A stretch of 64,000 nucleotides of DNA, from assembly GCA_907165275.2 (NCBI GenBank), contig OU015649.1, positions 12,058,001-12,122,000 on the forward strand, written 5' to 3'. The notes beneath the pieces were generated by a model. The model searched no databases. It was not told where the DNA came from and saw only the letters and a list, made by a program, of their open reading frames with translations. Source of the stretch: Zygaena filipendulae. Lineage: Eukaryota > Arthropoda > Insecta > Lepidoptera > Zygaenidae. A program made the translations under genes and the position numbers. Each line of letters opens with the position of its first letter. Position 1 is the first letter of the stretch. Below are positions 1 through 12,600 of this stretch, in pieces.

Positions 1-649
1 ACATTGCTTAAATTATTGCATTGTCTTTCATACAAAGAATTCTTAAATTAAGAACCCTGTTTTTAATTTTACTATAAAAATATCGTATTCTGTAACTCAT
101 CTTAAAACTACTTAATTATGGCATTCGCTTCGTCACAAAATCTATCCAATTATTGGTAATCAAAGTCACAATGAAAATTAGAAGATTATTACACCAAAAT
201 TTTAGAACTTTCAATTTGATTGTAAAACTTGATTAAATTAAAAATTCCCAAATCCAATTTAGTTTTTATTTGGTTAATTTTTTTTTGTATGTAGGTATGG
301 ATAGCTAGCCCAGATCAAAATTTTTATATAAAGGCGCAATGGAAAATATAAGTAAGGTTGTAGAAAATTAAAATGATAGGAAAACTATTATAGCTTTCTT
401 AATTGGTCCCTTTGTTACATTACAAAAAATTCACATCTCTTAAAATTTACCGCGACAATGTGTCTTTGGATTATATAGGTATTATGTGTCATTAAACTAG
501 GTTTTAAATGACACATGGATAGAGCACCTTTGAAACTAAAGTAATTGCTATTATACAAAGAACAAGATGTTTTGTTTCAGAGTTTCCATTTGCTTTGCTA
601 TATCATTTCATAAGGTGATGGTAAATCTCCAGAATATTAACGACAAGAT

Positions 650-3600
650 TTATGTTTTTTTGGCGAACCCATAGGAGTTCCAATTGTGTATGTGCGGCAG
701 GACGTCGTTGATGACCGGGTACCATTCGGCGCCGGAGTAGTCGATGGCTGGTAGGTCGCCGCCGTAGTCGGCCGGCAGGTGACTCTTGTCCATATGCTTG
801 TGCAGAGAGGACATGTCCGAGCCATGGAAGAAGATCTGCAACGAGCAAAATATTGGCGTACCGAACTGAATTATTGTATTTAATACAAGCTGCAAGCTGT
901 TTCCTGCTGTTTTACCCGCGTTAATTACGGAGTTCCCGCGGGAATTATAGGTAAAAGTACCTACCGTATGTCCTTTTCTATACCCCTTATACAACGTGTA
1001 TGCAAAGTTTCATGAGGTCCGTTGAGTAGCTGTAGGTAAAGCGTGAAAACATAACAAACGAACAAAATCACATTCACATAGTTAAGTTAATACTCTATTA
1101 CAAGTATAGCTAGCTACACATATAAAATGCTTATCCTGAATGACTGACTGACAATCAACGCACAGCTTAAACCACTTCTTTGGAGGTATGACTTATGCAT
1201 CCGATATGCAAGGATTTTTGAATTCAACCCCTAAGGGGGTGAAAAGGGGTTGTAAAGTTTATATGGAACAATTCCGCGGGAACTTCTTAATTATCGCGGG
1301 TGAAACCGCGCAGGATATACTTAATAATATAATAAGTAAGGACTAGTTTGTTCTCCAAGGTTTTCTCGCGGTAGTTTTGAAGCTCCCGCGGGAATTCCAG
1401 GATAAAAGTGCCCTATGTCAAGGACGCCGTACGTGAGCATGGCATCAACAGGACAATTGGTCGGTGGGTCGACCATATTATGTTAAAGGGCAGAATCATA
1501 CACTCGAATCTTCGAGGAGAGACAATCTGTGTGAAAACCACTAGGGGATGTCCACAAGGAGGTGTGCTATCGTCCACTTTCTGGTGTATGGTGATAGACT
1601 CACTTATCAAAGAATTGAACAGAGAACCGTACTATACGGTAGGATATGCAGATGACATCGTAATACTAGTGAATGGAAAATTTCCTGGGACTACATCATG
1701 TCTAATGGAAGAGGCTCTAGACAGAGTTGAGAGATGGTGTACAAAAAACCGACTATCGGTCAGTCCTAGTAACACGTCAGTCTTGGCATTTACTAGGAGA
1801 AGGACTTTAACAGGACTGAAAACCTTATATATGACAGGAAATCAGTTGAACTGGTCCACTGAAGTGAAATATCTTGGAGTCACTTTGGACAAGGAGTTGA
1901 CGTTTAAAACACATGTGAACAACATAACGACAAAGGCTCTAAGAAGAACAACTCAAGAAAGTGCAACGCCTAGCATGTCTCTCAATCACAGGGGCCTTCA
2001 AGACGACACCAACGGCGGTAATGGAGATCTTATTGGACCTCACACCACTGCACATAGAGGTGGAGGCTAAGGCTAGAAAAGCACTATATCGACTAGCCGA
2101 GGCTGGAGCGAATAGATCTATTCCGCAAGCCACGCACACGAAATTGGATGTTAGTAATGACATCGACGGACTGATGGACATGGAAGTGATAAGATGAACC
2201 CGTCTACTCTTTCAAAAGGAACTACAAAATGCAAATCCTAACCAGGGAAGAATGGAAAAAGGTATAGATACGGAAACCAGATATGGGTAAACTCATCTGG
2301 TATACAGATGGCTCAAAAACGAGCACGGGCACAGGGGTGGGGGTATATGCTGAACACTATAAATCTACCCAGAGCATGGGAAGATTTGGAACAACCTTTC
2401 AAGCAGAAACCTACGCCATAATAAGCTGTGTTAAAGAAAACATCAAAAACTAAATAAAAAGAAAATCCATCTACATACTCACAGATAGCCAAGCTACGCT
2501 AAAAGCTGTAACATCATGTAGAGTGGAGTCAAGGTTGGTGCTTGAATAATGCGTCTATGCTCTGAATAAATTGGGTGCCAACAACCAGGTCAGATTAATC
2601 TGGGTTCCAGGCCATGTAGGTATGCAAGGCAATGAACTTGCAGATAAACTGGTAAGAAAAGAATCAGATTAAATCAGACATTTGTTGGGATCTCTGTCAA
2701 CACGGTGAAAAAGGCAATACTCGAAAACGCCCGGAAATGACACTCACATGAGTGATCATCGACTACGGGCCTCAGGCATTCCAAATGCTTTGTCGGCGAC
2801 AAAACCGATGAGAAACTACCACGCAGTATACTTCTCTTAAGTTGCAATCAAGCCTGCCTAATCACTAGAGTGCTTACAGGTCACTTCGGGACAAAAGAAC
2901 ACCTCACGAAAATGAAACTCGCAAGTGACTCATCCTGCAGAAAGTGCGGCGTAGAAGTGGAAACTACGGCACATCTTATGTGCGAGTGCGATGCCTTGGA
3001 TCGTAAACGTATGGACCTTCTGGGGACGGTTTACCCAGAACCAGAGGACTTTAGGCGCTTACCCCTCCACTGCCCACTAGTCTTCGCCGTCGAGGTTTTC
3101 AGGGAGTAGAGGGAGGAACACAGGATGGGGATGGTACAAAAGATCCCAAGGGTCGAAGTACCGAGGCTTTACTTGCCCACCCCATTGTCTAAGATAAGAT
3201 AAGACCCTATGTCTTAATCCAGACTATAATCTGTCTCTGTGCCAGATTCCTTCCAGTTCCATTTAGCCGTTCTGTCGTGATTAACAAACACCCATCCATC
3301 CCATCTTAACTGTCACATTTATAATATTAATCTTTCGTACTCTGTTCTTAAGCTTCTCCCTGATGAAAGGCTTGAACAGTTTCCAGACGACGTTGAAGAC
3401 CATGGGCTGCTTCACGAAGTGCACCTCCTTAAGCCGCAGCGGCATGGCGTCCTGAATGAACGTCAGCAGTCGTCGGGAAAACGAAGGTGTCAGTCCCGTG
3501 GCCTGGAAAACGAGTTAGTTACGTCATCAATTTTTCGGCACTCAATTTTTTCCATCAGATCATAGGCACTTTATCAATAAAACGTTATAGTGGATTTGGT

Positions 3601-6600
3601 GTCAACGTATCATTTTCTGCGTAGACTATAGATGGACAATTAACCCGGTGCTTGGGATTAAACCCTATAAAAGTCTGCCGTTTTCAGATTTAAACCCGAT
3701 AAAACTGATAAAAGATCGTAAAGGCTGGTTTTTATCACGTTTAAACCTAAGCACCGGGTTGATCGCCCATCTATAGTCTAGGGCCTAGGCTGTACGCCTC
3801 GTATATTACACACTCAGGCATAACAAAAGTACGACATGGATAGTGGTTTAATTTTATTATTTGGGTACATACCTATTATATGATTTTTTTATTATGAAAC
3901 CCAAATTTGTGAAAAACCGAAAATTTTCATGTGTGTAATCCTCAAAATGACAATTGAGTCTAGAAATATCAAGTTAAATTTACTTTAAAGTACTTACTTT
4001 AAAGTAAATTCCTCTTTCGTCTAAAAAAAAGTTGGTAAAAGTTTATCATATTATTGTAATTTTAGTGACAATAATGTCCATGCAGTAAATCTGCAATAAT
4101 TAAGTGATCGTCAATAATATATAATAACATCATACAATAATTATTAATGCTTGGACATCCTATTAGTTATTACATAGCTATATAGTCAGCAGCCGGCACC
4201 TAACTAAGCGGAGCTTGCACCTAATAATATTGCACCTATAATGTTAGTACAGGCGCGGTCCGAAGGGGGGTCACGGGGGAAAATTGTGTATTGTGCAATA
4301 GTCTAATTTACTCGATATAATATTTTATTATTAGGGACCCCCTCAAAAATTTCAGGCTGCGACCGCGCCTTTATACCTAAGTACCAAGCAACTGTTACAA
4401 TACTTATGTGTTATTTTTGGAAATCCATACTTATGATATATACTAAGCGTCCCGACTCAGAGCCATCAAAAATGGGAATCGAAACCGCAACGCTTGGCGT
4501 ACCAATGGCCAAATCAACAAACAGTACTGCCACGCATATCATGTGTTTTAGAGAAGCTATTATAGGCACATTTAAGCAAAAACAGGCTAGAATCTTAAAA
4601 ATTTTTAGTTATATTTAACATTTCCTCGGTCAAAAGTAGATACAAAGTAAGCGATTTTACGACAAAATTAAGAGTTATGAATTTCATACCTACAGAAATT
4701 ATATTTATCTAATAAAAATTTACGTTATATTTTACGTTATATCAATGATCACAATTCTCATACAAACTTTAAAGAGCAGACAAAGAACCATACCTTTGAA
4801 CTATACATTGTTAAAGAGGTAGGTAACTAAATGAAAAACCTTCAATAAGGGTTATTTACTTATTGATAATATAATCATTTATGAGTACGAACGTTAAAGG
4901 AAAACCATTTCCGTTCGCTTTATGAATACAAAACGCGGATGTTTGACTATAATATTGACCCTAAGTGCAAATGCAAAATATTTATTCTGTATTTACTAAC
5001 AAAAAGGGTGACCTTGTAGTTTTTATGCAAAATAAAACATTTATTTTTGTCACCTCAAAATTAAATGTGATTCCTGAAAATTTAGAAGAGTGTAATAGTA
5101 CATTGTTATCCAAGGGGTGAAAGTAACTCATTTAGTGCCGAGACGGGGTTTGACGCCAATAGTTCGAGGCACTAAATAAGTTACTTTCTCCCGAGGGTAA
5201 CACTGTGCTTTTCATTACGAATGCAAGGAAAGTCAAAATAAAAATAGGAATTAGCTAAAGAAAAAATGAGTGAAGATCGGATAGTCGCTTGACACTTTCC
5301 CACCTATTTCTTTTTCTTTGGCCGGCTAGCTATTCAGCCAGTATTTTTTATTTACATTGTGGCGACCTAAAAAAAATATTTTCTTTAATTATTAAGTATT
5401 AATTAAAGAAAATAAAAAAATATAAATAGGAATTAGCTTAAGAAAAAGTGAGTGAATTTTATTTTAATTAATACCTACTTAAACTTTACGTTATTTCAAT
5501 TTTACATCGCGCTGGCTGTATAGAAAGTTGAAACATGGTTCAATAGAAATGTGAAAATAGACCTAGTTTTTTTTTTAATAATTTGACAGTTGTCAGTTGA
5601 AAGCGATTCTCCCTAGGGCTGAAAAGGGCTACTTTCAACCCGCTTCTCAGGCAACTTCAGACCTACTTTCCGAGCATGAGTAATGAAAAAGATGTTTAAT
5701 TTTATCGCAGGTATTAAACAGTAGGTAAGTAATCCATTTTTACACAACTACTGTAAAGCCTTTCTTTTTTTTTTAATGTACCTATGTCTTAGAAAATTAG
5801 GTTCTCTACGTTTGAGAAATCATATCGAAAAACTAAAAAAGTTAAAAATAAAAAGCTAAAAATAACAAAATACTGATTTAATCCAAAAGACAAAAACACA
5901 TGTAATATTATTATTGGTTTGTGCTACCACTGATCGGTTTGAATTCGGTGACAAGCCCGCTGGTGTCTGCCCACTTGGGTTGTTCTGCTCACTAGGAGCT
6001 GGTGGCGGGAGTCGACTTAGCCCATCTACCCCCTCCATATTTGGCTTGTCACCGACTTCATACCGATCAGTGGTAGCACAAACCACTGTTTATTTTTCGC
6101 TTTTAAGTGACATAGTTCGTAATTACTCTAAGTTACAATAGCCTAATATCAACTGCTCATCGCCTTTTACAAAATATTGCTTTTCCCGACGCAAGGACGT
6201 TAATTATTGAGGAGTTCTTCTGGTACATCACCAACAGTTCCACTTCACCATATACATTGTGCCGAGCATAAATTGTTTAAAAACCATATTAAAGTTAACG
6301 ATTCGGAACCCGTGAAATACCTATTATTGAGTAGTTCCGATAACCATCTGTGGTCTTCATCATCAGTTCCACTTCTTCAAATTTTGCTTTCCGAAAGCAA
6401 ATAAACGTTTTACTATAAAAAATACAAAAATCGCTATAGGTGTACCTATAATTTTTGAAGAGTTCCCTCGATTACTCCAAGATCCCATCATCAGATCTCG
6501 ACTTGGTGACAATGGAATCAATTTGGGAGTATCCCCTTTTAAACAAAAAAACAATTTTTGAAATCGTTCCAATCGGAACCCGTGAAATACGTATTATTGT

Positions 6601-9600
6601 TGAGTAGTTCCGATGACCATCTGTGTTTTTCATCATCAGTTCCACTTCTTCAAATTTTGCTTTCCAAAAGCAAATGAACGATTTACTATAAAAAATACCC
6701 AAATCGCTATAGGTGTGCCTATAATTTTTGAAGAGTTCCCTCGATTTCTCCAAGATCCCATCATCAGATCCCGACTTAGTGGCGATGGGACCTAATTGGG
6801 AGTAAACCCTTTTTAACAAAAAAAAAAAAATTTCGAAATCGGTCCAACCGTCTTCGAGTAATCGGTGAACATACATAAATAAAAAAAAAAAATACATACA
6901 ATCGAACATAGAACCTCCTCCTTTTTGGAAGTCGGTTAAAAATAGCAGTTGAGACTTGAGAGCGATAAATAATGTGATATAAGTATCTAAGTACCTACGT
7001 ACATCTCTAATAAAATCTATCTGATTTCAATACCTGATGTATTACCTACGTACGACATTATAGAATATAGAGTCATATCAAGCCAATTTGTTTTATAACA
7101 TTTATTTTATAACATTTAACAAACCTGTGCAAAACATTCTATACGTACTTATTATTTTCTAAAACTGTGAGTAGACAATACCTGTCTTCTAACTACGCGT
7201 TAATTTAAAATATAAGAGACAATAGAGAGTGTGGCTGGTTTGTTAATGCTTTTTAATAGGTGTACTGTACCTAAATAAACACTTTGTATTAGCTCTTTTA
7301 TGAATCATTCCGCACAAAGTGCATGCTTGTCGCGTGCCTTCCTTCCCAACTCACTACGAACCGCCAGTTACCCAAACGCGTTACTTATAAATTAACAAAG
7401 AAATGAACAAAGACGAGTCGATGAGACCATACATATAAACGCATTGTCAACTTCCTTTCATGTATAACATCAATGATTGTCAAACACATATCACGTACCT
7501 ATAGGCTATATCTTAAGAATAAAGGTGAAAAAACTGCTTACAAATGTCGTAGTTGCTCAAACATTGACCGAGTAACACAGTGAGGCGTCGATTTGCTACC
7601 AAAACTACTACTATTGCAATTATATAATGAGCAGTAGAGTTACGGACCGGCGGACGTCATTGCCAAACATTTACTTTACGTCTGCAACGCACGTGCAGTG
7701 AAAGTGATACAATATTCGACTATCAGCATTCTATTGTCACAAACAATTTGAATTTTTGCAATTATGCAGCTATTGTTTTTTGTTTCTTTTCTTTTCAAGA
7801 AGGGAATTTTTTCGTTTTTGGTGACAATAGAGAATATTTATTTTTTTATTTTTTTATTTAAAGAACTTTATTGCACATTACCTACCGTTCAAAAGGCGGA
7901 CTTAATACCTAAGACATTCTTTACCAGTCAACCTTTTGGCTAGGTATTTGTATTTGTAATGCCTACGACCTACAATATTGAAGCCTATGACTATAATCAG
8001 CAAAATAGACTTTTATCTATCTTCTGACTTTCCATTGAACAGGACCGTTCAAAAAAAATTACCTATTTAAATTTTCATAGAAGACTATGGACCTTCAGAG
8101 CGTCGGTCCGACATGCAAAATGGGAAGCAAATTCAATAAACCCACGAAAGAGATCATGTACCTAGTTACAGTTTATGAGATATCTATTAGAAACTACATA
8201 AATAGGTATAATAACAAAAACATTTTGCGTGTAGTATTCTACTGTGCCTAAATCGCTTCCTTATGTACCTATGTAGGTAACTGAATCAGGGACAATGAGC
8301 TAGCATGCCAAGTCAGCTGCGCAAATTGTACCTAATGAACTTTAAAACAAAGACTAAAGAGGTCAATAACGTGTAGTTACCTAGAAGATATTATTATGTA
8401 TTAATCATTCATCATATAACATAATATTATACATGTTTAAAAATACAAAAACAGAAATCCACTAATCAATTATCTTCTTGATCAATGTAAATTCGTAATA
8501 TTTTTACACTCGATGATATTTATGTACAATAAAATAAAAAATCTTTTATTTTACTGAGTATATGTACCTATATTATGCAGCTATAGAAAATATCTACAAG
8601 TTGGTAGGTATTTATTACCTACCTATCCGATTGATTTGACACAATTTTTTTTGTTTCTTAGTTATTAGTGAAAGTTGTGTTTTCTTCAACAATTTCACTT
8701 TAATTTCAATCAATCCCTAAATAAGCACAAATAAACCTCTTTTTATGTTTACTTTGTCTTCTGGTTTACATTCGTCTTTTGTTTAAAATTCAATTAAATT
8801 TCTAATAATTAAATTTAATTGAATTTCTAATAATTAAATTTAATTGAATTGCTAATAATTAAATTTAATTGAATTTCTAATAATTAAATTTAATTATTAT
8901 TACTCTAGCTGTGCCCTGCGGTTTCACCCGCGTGAGTTTTGTAATTTCCCGCAGGAACTCCAAAGTAGCATAATTTAATCCTTACAACATCAGTTAATAA
9001 AAGCCGTGAAAATCCCATCAAAATCGGTAGGTACAACCATTTCGGAGATTCACCCGCATGATTTTTGAATTCCCGCAGGAACTCTAAACTTCTTTTATTC
9101 CTTCTCCTTACAATAACAAATACAACAAAAAAGAATTAGCAAAATTGGTCCAGTCGTTCACGCGTAATGCCGTGACCAAAGGAAATGGGGATTTTTTTTA
9201 AATATATATAATTATTTATTATTATTCACTATAGTTAATTAGAGTTATAAGTGGTTTTTTCTCAGACAACACACATTCGAGCTGATCCTATTATTATGGA
9301 GGGAGCATCAGTCAAAGCATTCCATTCTCATGCGGCTGATTCAGAGGCTTTCCATCTCATGAGTAAATAGAAGTAGACCCTAGAAGTTTGCAGGATCTAT
9401 GTTTCCTAACTAGCTTGGAGCTCTTCACTCTTCAGAATCAAAGAGAAAAAGTAGAATCAGCAGAAAAGTAAAAACGTTAGACCAATCTTAAAAATGAGAT
9501 AAAACAAAAAACTAGACTAGACATAATAATTTCTTAGGAGAAAGAAATAAGACTTACCTGTGTCCATCCCATACTCGCAAAGTCCATCAAGACGACGGTT

Positions 9601-12600
9601 CCCCGGACTTGCGACTCGGACTCCAGCATCGCAGCCTCGTGGATTAAGTAGAACAACCGGAACAATTGGTCCGCCGACACTTTCTTTGGATCCCAACTGC
9701 CTGTTGGATTATAACGGTTTTGTTAATATTGATATCGAACATAGGAGTAAAATTCAGTTCGGTTATTAACATAAAGGAGCAAAAAATGCCCTGATAAACT
9801 TAAATTCTTAACAACATCGAAAAAAATTGTCGATTACTACACGAATTTATTTATTTATATAGATAATATGTATGTATAAACATTATCCGCCTGGCTATAG
9901 CTACCACCATCAAGTTGTAAATCTGTCGCCAAGCACCTAACGGTGTGTTCCGGCAGCCTCACTTGAAAGCCAGTTCCCATCCCCATTCCAGATCGGCAAC
10001 GCACCTGCATGCCTTCTGGTGTTGCAGATATCCATGGAAGGCGGTAATCACTTAGCATCAGGTATCGCACCTGCCCATTTGCCCCTTATAACACAAAAAA
10101 AATCTTAAATTCTTTTCATACCTCCAGCGTTTACTATAAGAACTCTTCTTCCTTTATGATCTCTGCCTTTCATAACATTCACAACCTTGTGGTTTAAGAA
10201 AGCTTCTTTCTCGTCATCGGGTAGTAGATTGTCCAGTAAACTCGCATTGTCACGTTTGAACTCTGCTACACGACGCATCTGCAAGAATGTACAAAATTTA
10301 AACTCCGAATTTCATTTTTCAAAGACCTCTTAGTCTTGAGTGATTGTGCATGGTAACGCTTAGTTTAGAACCCAGGTCACCAACTCATTCCTATCCTGCC
10401 TCTGAAATTCTATAATGTGATGTGCCCATCATTAATACATTGTGGTGGGTATAGATTAAGAGCCCAAATTTACCAAATAAACGCATTTTTCATTTTAATT
10501 TCTTCAAAATTTACCAAATGGTAAAAGAATCAAGACCGGGGAAACATAAATCAGTTAAGTACTTAATCAAAATAGATAATACAACACAATCCTATAATTA
10601 TTATGACTAATTGTATTCACATGCTTATCTAGTTATAACTTGAAATTAAGTTGACATTCTAAAATTTTATTAAAACATCCTATAAGATAAGTATACATAA
10701 TATTATTATAGGTAGCTCACGGGAAGTACATATTTAAGTAATCCAAACTGTTATGATAATATTGGAATGGTTTACATTACAGAGCAGCACAATGGGTGTA
10801 ATTTCCTCGTTGGATACATCATTCAGTATTATGGTTATCAATAACACGATGAAGAACATCGCAAGTCAGCGTTTTATTCAAATACGAGTATAAATGTGAT
10901 TGGACGATTTACTTCTAAGTAGCTATACGTATAGTTTAGACATGAAAAACTCGAGAACGGCTGATTCAAACCGGCAATTTTTTTTTTTAATTTTTTTTTG
11001 CTCTGCGGAAGGTTCTTATGAAGAGAAAAAATTAATAAATTGTACGAAAAAATGAGTTTTTAACACTTTGACACTTTAACTACTCAACCGATATCATGAT
11101 TTAGCACACATTTTGTTAGGGGTACAGAGAATTATATCAACACAGATCGGCAATAAGCCCGGTGCTTGAAATTAAGCCCGATAAAAGCCTGCCGTTTTCG
11201 GGTTTAAACCCAAGTATCCATCCTATCTATAGATAGGATACTTTTTGTCCCGGAATTGACACGGGTGAAACCGCAGGGAACAGCTAGTTGTGTGCCTTAA
11301 TACTGTAATAATAACTTATCTTATCATTCATTTACATGATTTCGAGTTAAATTTCTTTTATAATGTTATGTTATGTTAGACTTGAACAATTTAACGAAAT
11401 TCGTCTATTATTAGATCTACAGTCTAAGCTAAGTGTATATGGTTTATGAAGTAGATCTGTAGGTATTATGTGCAATTGTGAGTCTCTTTGCTTCACACAA
11501 CTTGTAGGTAGGTATATGACTCCTATAGGTACCTGTTATCTTATAGGCAATGCCAATTGCCAAGTACGCAGATAAATGATGATGAGATGCTGAATGAATG
11601 CTCTTGGATGTATAAATGCTTAATATTATACATATAATGCTAGCTGTTCCCCGCAGTTTCAGCCGCGTTAATTTCGGAGATCCCGCGGGAATTCCGGGAT
11701 AAACGTCCTTGTCTGTATCCTTGACAACGTGTATGCACAGAGAAGAGACGGATGTATCCTTCTCTTTTACTATACTTTTTACTACTTTTTAGTTTTTATA
11801 CCAAAATTCCCGCGGTATCACCGAACTTGCGCAGGTGAAACCGCGGGGACCAGCTAGTCCTTACTCCTTACTGTACAATAAATGCGAAAGTGAGTTAGTT
11901 TGTTATTTACACTTTCACGCCTTAACGGCTCGACCGATCACCCTGATATTTTGCATACACGTTGTCAGGAGTACAAAAAAGGACATAAGGTACCTTCTAT
12001 CCCGGAATTCCCCCCAAAAACTCCGAAATTTACGTGAGTGAAACTGCATTACATGCATTAAATGTTGTCAGGAGTACAGAAAATTATATAATTTACTTTT
12101 ATCCCGGAATTTCTGAGGGATCTCCGGAAGCCGGTGAAAAACAACTAGTAATTTAGTAATGCTCTTAATTTCTAATGTTTAGATATATAGCACCAGTGGC
12201 AGCGAAGTTTTAGTAGCTAGTGCTGTGCAACGGTGCGAATTAGCGGTCTTGCCCAACCACCGAAAAACGTCAGTTTGGTTGGCAACAAACCGGCCACCAC
12301 AGCTGACCACGCACATCTATATCTATACGTACTATAATAAAAGAGTAGAACCCGCGATTCTGTACATTGAATATTTTTACCTAAAATTGAGAGATTGAGA
12401 TTGTACTTATTTAAAAAAAAAAAAAAACATTTTATTTTTAAATTTTTGTCTGTCTGTTTGTTCCGGCTAATCTCTAAAACGGCTGTACTGATTTTATCAA
12501 GACTTTCACTGGCAGATAGCTGATGTTATAAGGAGTAACTTAGGCTACTTTTATTTTAGAAAAAAATAGTTCGTGCGGGAATTCCGAAACTCATGCGGCT

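Larger units (their letters stand above)
1420..3204 (+). mobile_element. 5'-truncated LINE with reverse transcriptase and RNase H (copy 1, broken)
   Basis: The left end is cut inside the reverse transcriptase. From 1420 to about 1960 one frame encodes the palm and thumb, including RGCPQGGVLSS and the catalytic GYADDIVIL. After that the coding is split by stops and frame changes but can be followed through a degraded RNase H domain (about 2285-2700) to the C-terminal zinc knuckle in an open stretch ending at 3109 (CRKCGVEVETTAHLMCECDA). A 3' UTR ends in a TAAGATAAGATAAG tail. Direct repeats CCCTATGTC at 1411-1419 and 3205-3213 mark the insertion duplication. The element sits inside a Helitron-like repeat that resumes at 3205. 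It belongs to the RNase H-bearing non-LTR group (I/LOA/Jockey relatives); the exact clade was not determined. Not functional. Confidence 0.85.
1355..3330 (-). repeat. Helitron-like repeat split by LINE copy 1
   Basis: The 3' half is at 1355-1419 (CTCCCGCGGGAATTCCAGG, then GCCCTATGTC). The 5' half resumes at 3205-3330 (ACCCTATGTC, CATTTAGCCGTTCTGTCGTG, CACATTTATAATATTAAT). Removing the LINE restores the family order. Confidence 0.75.

Noticed and set aside
5856..6141. Two opposite-strand frames starting with the same MVCATTDR peptide
   Set aside because: They read the two arms of one palindromic MITE, so the identity is a consequence of the inverted repeat, not of paired genes.
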